NCBI GenBank assembly: GCA_039822785.1
Contig: JBCBMO010000003.1
Location: 1 to 64,000, forward strand
Reading direction: 5' to 3'
Source of the DNA: Thermohalobaculum sp039822785
Lineage (GTDB): Bacteria > Pseudomonadota > Alphaproteobacteria > Rhodobacterales > Rhodobacteraceae
Length of the DNA: 64,000 nucleotides
Part shown: positions 8,170 to 16,563 of the stretch, piece after piece
How positions within the stretch are numbered: position 1 is the stretch's first letter
Layout of the letters: each line of letters opens with the position of its first letter
Notes under the pieces: generated by a model
Seen by the model: only the letters and a program-made list of their open reading frames with translations
Database searches by the model: none
What the model was told of the DNA's origin: nothing
Position numbers and translations under genes: made by a program

Positions 8170-9066
8170 ATGGACAGGCTACGCGACATGGAGGTCTTTG
8201 CCGCGGTGGCGGAGGAGGGGAGCTTCGCGGCAGCCGCGCGGCGTCTACGCCTCTCGCCCCCCGCCGTCACCCGCGCCATCGCGGGGCTGGAGGAACGGCT
8301 GGGCGTCCGGCTGATCCAGCGCACCACCCGCTCCATGCGCCTGACCGACGCCGGGGAGCGCTACCGCGCCGGGGCGCTCCGGATCCTCGCCGACATCGAC
8401 GCGGCGGAGCGGGAGGCCGTGGGAGACCGCGCCGCCCCCCGCGGGCATTTCAGCGTGACCGCCTCGCCCACCCTCGGCCGGCTGGAGGTGGCGCCGATCC
8501 TGGCCCAGTTCCTCGCCGCGCATCCCCCAGTCAGCGCCACGCTGTTCCTGGTGGGGCGTATCGTCAACCTGGTGGAGGAGGGCTTCGACGTCAGTGTCCG
8601 GGTCGGCAACGTCCCCGACAGCAGCCTGATCGGCCGGCGCGTCGGCGAGGTCTGCCGGCTGGCCGTGGCGAGCCCAAGCTATCTGGCGGCGCAGGGCACG
8701 CCCCAGACCCCGCAGGATCTGCGCGCGCACCGGCTGATCGGCTTAACCGACCTCATGCCGATCCGCAGCGTGGCCTTCGGCACCGCGGAGCGCGCGCAGA
8801 CCGTCACCCTCGCCCCGCAGATGGAGACCAACGATGCCGCCGCCTGTGTCGCCCTGGCGGAGGCGGGCGAGGGCATCACGCTCGCCTACTCCTACGTCAT
8901 CCGCCGGGCCCTGGCGGAGGGGCGGCTGGTCGAGGTGCTGGCCGATTACCGCCCCGCCCCGCGACCTGTCCACGTCCTCTACCCCGAAGGCCGGCTGCCC
9001 GCGCCGGCGGTGCGTGCCTTCATCGACCAGGCGATCCCCCGGCTCTCGGCGGCGTTGGCCCACTGA
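8170..9066 (+). CDS. LysR-family transcriptional regulator
   Basis: 298 residues. The N-terminal winged helix-turn-helix (FAAVAEEGSFAAAARRLRLSPPAVTRAIAGLEERLGVRLIQRTTR) is followed by the LysR substrate-binding domain. It resembles the AaeR/DsdC-like group that ends RTTR-S-MRLTDAG. The ATG at 8170 is the first codon that gives the standard MDRLRDMEVF start. The 135-bp divergent gap to the Tat-exported hydrolase is AT-rich near 8130-8160, a plausible overlapping promoter and operator, so it probably controls that gene and itself. Confidence 0.92.
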   Translation: MDRLRDMEVFAAVAEEGSFAAAARRLRLSPPAVTRAIAGLEERLGVRLIQRTTRSMRLTDAGERYRAGALRILADIDAAEREAVGDRAAPRGHFSVTASPTLGRLEVAPILAQFLAAHPPVSATLFLVGRIVNLVEEGFDVSVRVGNVPDSSLIGRRVGEVCRLAVASPSYLAAQGTPQTPQDLRAHRLIGLTDLMPIRSVAFGTAERAQTVTLAPQMETNDAAACVALAEAGEGITLAYSYVIRRALAEGRLVEVLADYRPAPRPVHVLYPEGRLPAPAVRAFIDQAIPRLSAALAH

Positions 9067-9119
9067 CGGGTCGTTCGTCGGGCCTTTCGGGGTCTCGATG
9101 GGGGTGCTATCCGCGGCGG

Positions 9120-11798
9120 ATGGCGGAGGGCGCGCAGACAGGAGCCACCGGGGCCGTGACCCCGATGATGGCGCAATACCTTGAGATCAAGGCGGCGCAT
9201 CGCGACGCGCTGCTGTTCTACCGCATGGGCGATTTCTACGAGCTGTTCTTCGAGGATGCGGTGACCGCCGCGGCCGCGCTGGACATCGCGCTCACCAAGC
9301 GGGGCAAGCACCTGGGCGAGGACATCGCCATGTGCGGCGTGCCGGTCCATGCCGCCGAGGCCTATCTGCTGACGCTTATCCGCAAGGGCTTTCGTGTTGC
9401 CGTCTGCGAGCAGACCGAGGACCCCGCAGAGGCGAAGAAACGTGGCTACAAGGCCGTCGTCCGGCGGGAGGTCGTGCGCCTGGTCACCCCCGGCACACTG
9501 ACCGAGGACGCCCTGCTCGAGGCACGGGCGGCCAACTATCTCGTCGCCTTCGCCGAGATCCGGGGGGAGGGGGCGCTCGCCTGGGTGGATCTCTCGACCG
9601 GGCGCCTGCGGGTCGCGCCCTGTGCGCCCGACGGCCTGGGCGCCACGCTCGCGCGCCTGTCCCCGCGCGAGGTGCTGGTGAACGAACAGGCCGAGCCCGG
9701 CATCGCCGCGACGATCGAGGGCGCCGGTGCGACCCTCACCCCGCTGCCCCGCGGCAGCTTCGACAGCCAGAGCGCGGTGGCGCGACTGACGCGGCTGTTC
9801 CGGGTGGCGAGCCTGGAGGCTTACGGCGCCTTCACCCGGCCCGAGCTGTCGGCGCTGGGGGCGCTGGCCGATTACCTGGAGCTGACGCAGAAGGGCCAGC
9901 TGCCGCTGTTGTCGCCCCCGGTGCGGGAGGCGGCGGCGGCGCATATGCGCCTGGACGCCGCAAGCCGGCGGAACCTGGAGATCGCGCGCACGCTTTCCGG
10001 CGCGCGGGAGGGAAGCCTACTTGCCACCATCGACCGCACCGTCACCGGCGCTGGGGCTCGGCTGCTGGCGGACCGGCTGGCCGCACCCCTGACCGACCCC
10101 GCAGCCATCGCCGCGCGCCATGACGCCATCGACTGGCTGCTCGACCAGGCGGGGGCGGCGGATCGGCTGACCGCGGCCTTGAAGGGCGCGCCGGACATCG
10201 AGCGGGCGCTGTCGCGTCTCGCGCTCGCGCGCGGTGGGCCTCGGGATCTGGCGGCGATCCGCAACGGGCTGACGGCCGCCACGACGATCGCGGAAGTCCT
10301 CGTCGAGGCCGGCGCGGCGCTGTCGCCCCTGCCCCCCGATCTGGCGGAGGGGGTGGCCGCACTCCTCGGCCACGACGCGCTGGCCGCCCTGCTGGGTGCC
10401 GCGCTCGTCGAGGAACCGCCAGCACGCCTGTCGGACGGCGGGCTGATCGCGGCGGGCTATGACACGGCGCTCGACGAGGCGCGGGCGCTGCGCGACGAGG
10501 GTCGCGGGGTGATCGCGCGCATGCAGGCCGAGTATGCCGCCGCGACCGGGGTCGAAGGGCTGAAGATCAAACACAACAATGTGCTGGGCTACTTCATCGA
10601 GGTGACCGCCCGCCACGCGCCCCGCCTGCACGAGGACGAGGCCTATATCCACCGCCAGACGCTGGCCAATGCCCATCGCTTCACCACGCCGGCGCTGGCG
10701 GACATCGAGAACCGCATCCTGAACGCGGGCAATCGGGCGCAGGAGATCGAGACCCGCCTCTTCGGCGAACTCTCCGCCGCCGTGCTGGCCGAACACGCGG
10801 CCCTGGCCGGGGCCGCCGCCGCCCTGGCCGCCATCGACGTCGCCGTGGCGGGGGCGGCCCTGGCGCGGGAGGCGGACTGGGCCCGCCCCCGGGTCGACGA
10901 CAGCCGGGCCTTCACCATTGAGGGCGGGCGCCACCCGGGCGTGGAGGCGGCGCTGCGGCGCGAGGGCAAGACCTTCGTCGCCAATGACTGCGCCCTCTCC
11001 GCAGGGCCGGCGGGCCCCTCGCCCCTATGGCTGGTGACCGGGCCCAACATGGCGGGCAAATCGACCTTTCTGCGCCAGAATGCGCTGATCGCGATCCTCG
11101 CCCAGGCCGGGCTGTTCGTGCCGGCGGCGCGGGCGCATCTCGGCGTCGTCGATCAGGTCTTCAGCCGGGTGGGCGCGGCGGACGATCTGGCGGCGGGCCG
11201 CTCGACCTTCATGGTCGAGATGGTGGAGACCGCGGCGATCCTGAACCAGGCGGGCCCGCGGGCGCTGGTGATCCTGGACGAGATCGGCCGGGGCACGGCG
11301 ACCTATGACGGGATGTCCATCGCCTGGGCCACGCTGGAGCATTTGCACGATGTGAACCGCTGCCGGGGCCTCTTCGCCACGCACTACCACGAGCTGACGG
11401 CCCTGGCGGACCGGCTGGAGACGCTCACTCCCGTCTCTGTCCAGGTGCGGGAGTGGGAGGGGGAGGTCATCTTCCTGCACGAGGTCGCACCCGGCGCCGC
11501 CGACCGCAGCTATGGCGTGCAGGTCGCGCGGCTGGCGGGCCTGCCGGAGGCGGTGGTGGCCCGCGCCCGTGCGGTGCTGGAGCGGCTGGAGGCACGGGAG
11601 CGTGGCGACGACGTGCCCGCCCTCCTCGACGGCCTACCGCTTTTCGAGGCCAGCGCCACCCGGGCGCCCGCGCAAGCCGCCCGGGCGCCCGAGGCGACAC
11701 CGGTTCGGGACCGGCTGGCCGAGATCGATCCCGACGCCCTGACCCCGCGCGACGCGCTGGACCTGATCTACGAGCTGAAGCGCCTCACCGGGCCATGA
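9120..11798 (+). CDS. mutS: DNA mismatch repair ATPase MutS
   Basis: 892 residues, normal length. Recognises base mismatches and starts methyl-independent repair with MutL. The mismatch-contacting Phe-x-Glu is in GDFYELF (residues 39-41), the Walker A is GPNMAGKSTFLR (about 641), and the signature and Walker B follow (LDEIGRGTATYDG; ATHYHELT). A C-terminal clamp/tetramer region ends ELKRLTGP. The start codon is the ATG at 9120, 53 bp after the LysR stop. Confidence 0.97.
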   Translation: MAEGAQTGATGAVTPMMAQYLEIKAAHRDALLFYRMGDFYELFFEDAVTAAAALDIALTKRGKHLGEDIAMCGVPVHAAEAYLLTLIRKGFRVAVCEQTEDPAEAKKRGYKAVVRREVVRLVTPGTLTEDALLEARAANYLVAFAEIRGEGALAWVDLSTGRLRVAPCAPDGLGATLARLSPREVLVNEQAEPGIAATIEGAGATLTPLPRGSFDSQSAVARLTRLFRVASLEAYGAFTRPELSALGALADYLELTQKGQLPLLSPPVREAAAAHMRLDAASRRNLEIARTLSGAREGSLLATIDRTVTGAGARLLADRLAAPLTDPAAIAARHDAIDWLLDQAGAADRLTAALKGAPDIERALSRLALARGGPRDLAAIRNGLTAATTIAEVLVEAGAALSPLPPDLAEGVAALLGHDALAALLGAALVEEPPARLSDGGLIAAGYDTALDEARALRDEGRGVIARMQAEYAAATGVEGLKIKHNNVLGYFIEVTARHAPRLHEDEAYIHRQTLANAHRFTTPALADIENRILNAGNRAQEIETRLFGELSAAVLAEHAALAGAAAALAAIDVAVAGAALAREADWARPRVDDSRAFTIEGGRHPGVEAALRREGKTFVANDCALSAGPAGPSPLWLVTGPNMAGKSTFLRQNALIAILAQAGLFVPAARAHLGVVDQVFSRVGAADDLAAGRSTFMVEMVETAAILNQAGPRALVILDEIGRGTATYDGMSIAWATLEHLHDVNRCRGLFATHYHELTALADRLETLTPVSVQVREWEGEVIFLHEVAPGAADRSYGVQVARLAGLPEAVVARARAVLERLEARERGDDVPALLDGLPLFEASATRAPAQAARAPEATPVRDRLAEIDPDALTPRDALDLIYELKRLTGP

Positions 11799-11820
11799 GC
11801 ACCGCCGAGGCCTCTCATCA

Positions 11821-11890
11821 GTCATTGCCCGGCTTGACCGGGCAATCCAAGCGGCCGCTCCTGGATCCCCCGGTCAGGCCGGGGAATGAC
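11821..11890. repeat. 70-bp mosaic palindromic element
   Basis: Bounded by GTCATT and its complement AATGAC. Inside are two hairpins, GCCCGG-CTTGA-CCGGGC and CCCCGG-TCAGG-CCGGGG. Elements with this architecture are abundant between alphaproteobacterial genes. It lies between mutS and the broken esterase gene, in convergent orientation, where it could also act as a transcription barrier. Confidence 0.75.
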
Positions 11891-11910
11891 CATCCCCCCG
11901 CAAGCGATCG

Positions 11911-12810
11911 TCAGCGGGCGGCGCGGAAGATGGCGTCGAAGAAGCGAAAACCCTTGGTCGAGGCCGGGCGCCAGTAGTCCCAGTCGTGTGCCCCGTCGCC
12001 GACCCTGAGTTCCGGCTTCAGCCCGGCGCGGCGCAGGTCGACGTAAAGCTACACTGTGCCGTCGTGCAGGCCGAAGAAGTCGTCGTCGCCGACCGCGAGC
12101 ATGATGGCGGGCGGCGGGTCCGCGGCGGCCACCGAAGTGACCAGCGCGAAGGGCGACTGCAGGTTGAAGGTGGCAAGATCGAAGGTCTCGCCCGTCGTGC
12201 GGGGATACCACCGCTCCCGCGCGTCCAGGTCCACCGCGCCGGGGCCGGAGCGGGCGGAGACACCCCCCGGCCGCCAGATCGCGGGGCTGAGACCGGCCAC
12301 GGCGCCGAAGACCTCCGGATGGGCGAAGGCGAGGCGCAGCGCCCCATGGCCACCCATGGAGAGCCCCATGATCGCGCGACCCTGCCGGCTGGCGATAGTG
12401 GAATAGGTGGCGTCCACATGGGCCACCAGATCGCGAACAATGGCGGTCTCGTAATCGCCCGGCCCACCCCAGCGGGCGCTGTCGACATACCAGCTTTTGC
12501 CCGCGGCGGGCATCACGGCGATGACCGGTTCGATCTCGCCTTTGTCGATCAGCCGGTCGAGCTTGGCCTCGATGCGCCCGCCTTGGGCCCATTCGTACTG
12601 CCCGCCGCCATAGCCGTGCAGCAGATAGACGACCGGGAGCCGCTCACCTGGGGCCGCTTCGGGGACGTACACGCTGTAGAGGAGCGGCGCGCCCAGGGCC
12701 GGGCTCGGCGCCGGTTGGTCGCGCCGAAGGTCCCCCGCCCCAGCCCCAAACCCGGCCGGCGCCGCCAAAAGCGCGAGGAGCGCTAGCAGCGTCAGTTTCA
12801 GCCGGCTCAC
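11911..12810 (-). pseudogene. Secreted esterase (esterase D/PF00756 type) interrupted by an in-frame amber codon
   Basis: Alpha/beta-hydrolase with a signal peptide (MSRLKLTLLALLALLAAPAG). It has an oxyanion-type HGYGGG and the nucleophile Ser151 in GLSMGGHG. Codon 254 (12049-12051) is TAG on the coding strand. The same frame stays open after it for 45 more residues with clear family sequence (LYVDLRRAGL, VGDGAHDWDYWR, FRFFDAIFRAAR), including the expected catalytic histidine (His275). The stop therefore removes one member of the triad. TAG is one substitution from AAG or CAG, so a recent nonsense mutation or a sequencing error fits best. The GTG start at 12810 overlaps the stop of the DUF454 gene by 4 bp (GTGA). 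Confidence 0.88.
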
Positions 12811-13208
12811 TCGCGCTCCATGCTCGGCAGCGGGCCACCGGCCGCGGTGACATCCACGGCGCTGGGGCGCGTCAGCACAAAGAGCGCTGCGCCGCCCAGC
12901 GCCGCCGCCTGGATCGCGAGCAGGTAGGCGGGCAGACCAAGGATCACGGAAATCAGGAAACTCAGCGAGATCGCGACCACTGCGGCGCGCTTGGCCTGGG
13001 GCCGGATCGCGCCCGCGCGCTGCCAGTCCTGGATCGGCGGGCCGAAGCGCGGGTGGGTTACCAGCCAGTGGTGAAATCGCTCCGACCCCCGCGCAAAGCA
13101 AAAGGCGGCGAGCAGCATGAAGGGCACCGTCGGCAGGAGCGGCAGGAAGGCCCCGATCAGCCCGAGCGTAAAGGCCGTCCAGCCCGCCGTCGTCCAGAAA
13201 AGCCGCAT
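12807..13208 (-). CDS. ybaN: YbaN/DUF454 family inner-membrane protein
   Basis: 133 residues with two hydrophobic segments near the N-terminus (GWTAFTLGLIGAFLPLLPTVPFMLLAAFCF) and two more after the middle (VVAISLSFLISVILGLPAYLLAIQAAALGGAALFVL). It also has the family signature LPLLPTVPF and ARGSERFHHWL. The role of the family is not established. GGAGGGA precedes the ATG. It is translationally coupled to the downstream esterase gene. Confidence 0.88.
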   Translation of the reverse strand: MRLFWTTAGWTAFTLGLIGAFLPLLPTVPFMLLAAFCFARGSERFHHWLVTHPRFGPPIQDWQRAGAIRPQAKRAAVVAISLSFLISVILGLPAYLLAIQAAALGGAALFVLTRPSAVDVTAAGGPLPSMERE

Positions 13209-13266
13209 GATCCCTCCTGCGCCGCTGCGGCTGTATCTAGGCGCGCCGAGCGAGATCGACAGCGCC

Positions 13267-13310
13267 CAGCGTATGATCCAGCGTACGATCAGGTGTGACG
13301 ATCAGGTGAG
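13267..13310. repeat. Nested short tandem repeats
   Basis: Two copies of a 12-bp unit (CAGCGTATGATC and CAGCGTACGATC) run directly into two copies of a 13-bp unit (ACGATCAGGTGTG and ACGATCAGGTGAG). They lie in the 106-bp gap upstream of ybaN and downstream of hemW. A slippage product with no obvious function. Confidence 0.7.
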
Positions 13311-13314
13311 GGGA

Positions 13315-14523
13315 TCACGTCAACAGGGCCCGCAGGATCGCGTTGAGGACGGGGCGTCCGGCGGGCGTTGCCGCCAGGCGGTGGCCACGGCGGGTCACCA
13401 ACCCCTCCGCCAGCAGCATCTCGATCTGGGTGGCGGGCAGGGGGTGGCCGGCGAGGGCGGCATAGCGCGCGGGGTCGATCCCCTCCGCCAGGCGCAGGCC
13501 CATGAGCATCATCTCGTCGGCCTGGGCCGGGCTCGGCACGGGATCGCGCTCCACCAGGGCCGCGCCGTCGCGCAGCGTCCGCGTCAGCCAGGCCGCGGGG
13601 TCGGCCTCGGTCACCGTGGCGATCCGGTTGCCGTCCTCCAGCGCCACGCGACCATGCGCGCCGGGACCCACGCCCGCGTAATCGCCATAGCGCCAATAGA
13701 CGAGGTTGTGGCGGCTCTCCGACCCCGGACGGGCGTGGTTCGACACCTCATAGGCGGGCAGGCCCGCCGCCGCGGTGACCTCGGCAGTTGCCGCATACAT
13801 CTCCGCCGCCGCGGTATCGGGGGGCACGGTGAGGCGGCCGCGGTCGTAGAGCTCGGCAAAGCGCGTGCCGGGTTCGATAGTAAGCTGATAGAGCGACAGA
13901 TGATCCGGGCCCAGGGCCAGGGCCCGGTCCAGCTCCGCCGCCCAGGCTGCGGGCGTCTGATGCTGGCGCGCATAGATCAGATCGAAGCTCACCCGGTCGA
14001 AGGCGCCGCGCGCGACCTCGATCGCCGCCAGGGCCTCCGCCACCGAATGGGTACGGCCGAGGGCGGCGAGCTCGCGATCCTCCAGCGCCTGGACGCCGAC
14101 CGAGACGCGGTTGACCCCGGCTGTGCGATAGGCGGCGAAATTCGCGGCCTCCACGCTGGTGGGGTTCGCCTCCATGGTGACCTCAGCCCCCGGGGCGAGG
14201 CCCCAGAGATCGTCCGCCGCCCGGATCAGCGCCTCGACCGTCGAGGGCGCCATCAGGCTGGGCGTGCCGCCGCCGAAGAAGATCGTGTCGAGCCGCCGCG
14301 CCCCGGTGAGCGCGCGCATGGCGGCCATCTCGCGCCTCAGCGCCGAGGCCCAGGCGGCGTGGTCCACGGCTGTCTTGGCAACATGGGAGTTGAAGTCGCA
14401 ATAGGGACATTTGGCCTTGCAGAAGGGCCAGTGGAGATAGAGGCCGAAGCCGCCCGCCCGCCAATCCTCGACCGGCCCGCCGGCAGGCGCGCTCAGCGCT
14501 TCTGAAACGCCAGGAAAACCCAC
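13315..14523 (-). CDS. hemW: Radical SAM protein HemW (coproporphyrinogen III oxidase-like)
   Basis: 402 residues. Radical SAM iron-sulfur cluster motif CKAKCPYCDF (CxxxCxxC), then GGGTPS and the family motif HNLVYW. The cysteine two residues after the motif in true HemN is not evident (CDFNSH), which fits HemW, a heme chaperone, rather than the oxidase. The start is uncertain: a GTG at 14523 gives the longest protein and overlaps the upstream small gene by 31 bp; a start closer to GLYLHWPFC is possible. It belongs to the conserved rph-rdgB-hemW block, here with two extra genes inserted. Confidence 0.93.
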   Translation of the reverse strand: MGFPGVSEALSAPAGGPVEDWRAGGFGLYLHWPFCKAKCPYCDFNSHVAKTAVDHAAWASALRREMAAMRALTGARRLDTIFFGGGTPSLMAPSTVEALIRAADDLWGLAPGAEVTMEANPTSVEAANFAAYRTAGVNRVSVGVQALEDRELAALGRTHSVAEALAAIEVARGAFDRVSFDLIYARQHQTPAAWAAELDRALALGPDHLSLYQLTIEPGTRFAELYDRGRLTVPPDTAAAEMYAATAEVTAAAGLPAYEVSNHARPGSESRHNLVYWRYGDYAGVGPGAHGRVALEDGNRIATVTEADPAAWLTRTLRDGAALVERDPVPSPAQADEMMLMGLRLAEGIDPARYAALAGHPLPATQIEMLLAEGLVTRRGHRLAATPAGRPVLNAILRALLT

Positions 14524-14738
14524 AGGTATCCCCCGATGCCGGTGGCCAGGAACAGCCAGTTCTGCAGCGCATAGCCAAGGACCACGCAGCCGGTGAAAAA
14601 GCCGATCAGCGGGCCGGCCCAGCGGCGGGCAAAGGCGGCCCGGTCAGGTTTGGGTACCTCAATCTCCAGCGCCGGCGGCTCAGGCGGAGGCTTGCGCTTG
14701 GCCCCGCGCTGCCGGGTTCTGTCGGCCTTAGGCGCCAT
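14493..14738 (-). CDS. Small membrane protein, unknown function
   Basis: 81 residues. A basic, proline-rich N-terminus (KRKPPPEPPALEIEVPKP) is followed by two closely spaced hydrophobic segments (WAGPLIGFFTGCVVLGYAL and LFLATGIGGYLWVFLAF), giving a predicted hairpin in the inner membrane. Start and stop overlap the neighbouring RidA and hemW genes, so it is probably translated as part of that operon. No family recognised. Confidence 0.7.
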   Translation of the reverse strand: MAPKADRTRQRGAKRKPPPEPPALEIEVPKPDRAAFARRWAGPLIGFFTGCVVLGYALQNWLFLATGIGGYLWVFLAFQKR

Positions 14739-15123
14739 CGGCTGCCCTACGCTTGGCGACCACCTCGATCTCCACCTTCATCTCGGGCTCCACCAGACCG
14801 GCGATCACCATGGTCGAGGCCGGGCGTATCTCTGCAAAGGCCGCGCGGATCGCCGGTGCGATGGCATGGCGAAGGTCGGCCTCGGTGACGATGTAGGTGA
14901 CCTTGACCACATCCTCCATCGCGAAGCCTGCCTCGGCCAGGGTCGCGCGGATGGTGGAGAGGGCGTTTTCCGCCTGTTGGCCCGGATCCTCCGGCATGGC
15001 CATGCGCGCGTAGTCATAGCCCGTGGTCCCGGCAACGAAGCACCAGTCCCCGTCGACCACGGCGCGCGCATAGGCGAAGTCCCGCTCGAAGGGCGAGCCG
15101 GTCGAGATCAGCCGTCTGGTCAT
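14728..15123 (-). CDS. RidA/YjgF-family protein
   Basis: 131 residues. Member of the Rid family; RidA itself hydrolyses reactive enamine/imine intermediates made by PLP enzymes. Visible features include the N-terminal SPFERDFAYARAV, GTTGYDY, the core AENALSTIRATLAEAGFAMEDVVKVTYIV and the C-terminal EPEMKVEIEVVA. The canonical RidA arginine is represented by the RPASTMV segment. The ATG at 15123 follows AGGAGA. A GGTGCGTG hairpin lies 46 bp upstream. Subfamily and substrate are not assignable. Confidence 0.88.
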   Translation of the reverse strand: MTRRLISTGSPFERDFAYARAVVDGDWCFVAGTTGYDYARMAMPEDPGQQAENALSTIRATLAEAGFAMEDVVKVTYIVTEADLRHAIAPAIRAAFAEIRPASTMVIAGLVEPEMKVEIEVVAKRRAADGA

Positions 15124-15168
15124 CGCGCGCTCTCCTGTGTCGCCCACCTGTCCCCGGCGCTCACACGT

Positions 15169-15193
15169 AGGGTGCGTGCTCGCCACGCACCCT
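15169..15193. repeat. GGTGCGT-type palindromic repeat, copy 4
   Basis: 10-bp inverted repeat AGGGTGCGTG around CTCGC, between the rdgB stop and the RidA gene start. It shares its arm with the copies at 6932 and 7009. Confidence 0.75.
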
Positions 15194-15205
15194 CACGACC
15201 CGACC

Positions 15206-15850
15206 TCACGACCCAGACGCAAGGCAGGCCGCGACGAGCTTGGCGAAGGCATCGGCCCGGTGGCTCATGGCGTGCTTCTCCTCCGGCGCCATCTCGCCGA
15301 AGGTCTCGGCCTGGCCTTCGGCCACAAACATCGGGTCGTAGCCGAAGCCGCGCTCGCCGCGGGGCGGCCAGACCAGCCTGCCGGGACAGGTGCCGAGAAA
15401 CGTCTCGTCGTGACCGTCGGGCCAGGCGAGCGAGAGGGCGCAGTGAAAGGCGGCCTCGGCCTCCGCGCCCGCCGCCAAATCGACGCCAGCCGCCGCCAGC
15501 CGATCGCGCACCAGCCCCATGGCATGGGCGAAATCGCGGCCCCCCGGCGTCTCGGCCCAGTCAGCCGAGTAGACCCCCGGCGCCCCGTCGAGGGCCGGGA
15601 CCGAGAGGCCGCTGTCGTCCGAGAGCGCGGGGCCGCCGGCCGCCTTGGCCGCCGCATGCGCCTTCAGCCGAGCGTTGCCGGTATAGGTTGTCTCGGTCTC
15701 CTCCGGCACCGGCAGGCCAAGCTCGCCGACCGAGGTCGTCTCGATGCCGAAGGGCGCCAGCAGATCCCGGATCTCCCGCACCTTGCCGGCGTTATGGCTC
15801 GCCACCACCAGCCGCCCCGGCGCCAGCCGGCGGTGCGTCGAGGGCGCCAT
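15206..15850 (-). CDS. rdgB: dITP/XTP pyrophosphatase
   Basis: 214 residues. Ham1-family house-cleaning enzyme removing ITP, dITP and XTP from nucleotide pools. Signature ASHNAGKVREI near the N-terminus, TYTGNARLKA, SDDSGLSV with catalytic acidic residues, and a C-terminal GFGYDPMFV followed by SHRADAF. The ATG overlaps the rph stop by one base, consistent with coupling. Core alphaproteobacterial order rph-rdgB-(RidA, small protein)-hemW. Confidence 0.95.
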   Translation of the reverse strand: MAPSTHRRLAPGRLVVASHNAGKVREIRDLLAPFGIETTSVGELGLPVPEETETTYTGNARLKAHAAAKAAGGPALSDDSGLSVPALDGAPGVYSADWAETPGGRDFAHAMGLVRDRLAAAGVDLAAGAEAEAAFHCALSLAWPDGHDETFLGTCPGRLVWPPRGERGFGYDPMFVAEGQAETFGEMAPEEKHAMSHRADAFAKLVAACLASGS

Positions 15851-16563
15851 CAGCCGAGCGCGGCCTTTTGCGCCTCGACCAGCGAACCGATGCCATGTCG
15901 GGCGAGGCCGAGGAGGGCGAGGAATTCGTCCTGTGAGAACGGTGCCCCTTCGGCCGAGCCCTGGAGTTCGACCAGACCGCCGCTGCCGGTCATGACGAAG
16001 TTGGCGTCGGTGTCCGCGGCGCTGTCCTCGGGGTAGTCGAGATCGAGCACCGGCGTGCCCTCGTAGATCCCGCAGGAGATGGCGGCGATATGCTCGCGGA
16101 TCGGGTTCTCGCCGATCACCCCGCCGTCGACCAGAGTCTGGGCCGCAAGGCGCAGCGCCACCCAGCCCCCGGTGATCGAGGCAGTGCGCGTGCCCCCGTC
16201 GGCCTGGAGGACGTCGCAGTCGATCAGGATCTGCCGCTCGCCGAGGACCACGCGGTCGAGGCCCGCGCGGAGCGAGCGGCCGATCAGCCGCTGGATCTCC
16301 TGGGTGCGCCCGCCGATGCGCCCTGCCGCGGCCTCCCGCCGGGAGCGGGTATGGGTCGAGCGCGGGAGCATCCCGTATTCCGCCGTCACCCAGCCAAGGC
16401 CGGTGTTGCGCAGAAAGGGCGGCGCGCGGTCGTCGACCGAGGCGGTGCAGAGGACGACGGTATCGCCCATGCGGATAAGCACCGATCCCTCGGCATGGCG
16501 GGTATAGCCGGTCTCAATGGAGACGGCGCGCAGTTCGTCGGCCTGGCGGCCCGATGGTCGCAT
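15850..16563 (-). CDS. rph: Ribonuclease PH
   Basis: 237 residues. Phosphorolytic 3' exoribonuclease that trims tRNA precursors. Family sequence throughout: MRPSGRQADELR, WVTAEYGMLPRST, REAAAGRIGGRTQEIQRLIGRSLRA, DCDVLQADGGTRTASITGG, DLDYPEDSAADTDANFVM. The ATG at 16563 follows AAGGAA and matches the standard N-terminus; longer upstream readings are out of family. Divergent from hrcA across 372 bp. Confidence 0.97.
   Translation of the reverse strand: MRPSGRQADELRAVSIETGYTRHAEGSVLIRMGDTVVLCTASVDDRAPPFLRNTGLGWVTAEYGMLPRSTHTRSRREAAAGRIGGRTQEIQRLIGRSLRAGLDRVVLGERQILIDCDVLQADGGTRTASITGGWVALRLAAQTLVDGGVIGENPIREHIAAISCGIYEGTPVLDLDYPEDSAADTDANFVMTGSGGLVELQGSAEGAPFSQDEFLALLGLARHGIGSLVEAQKAALG

Noticed and set aside
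13267..13310. CRISPR-like array
   Set aside because: The repeats are only 12-13 bp, tandem without spacers, and there are only two copies of each. No cas gene is in the window.
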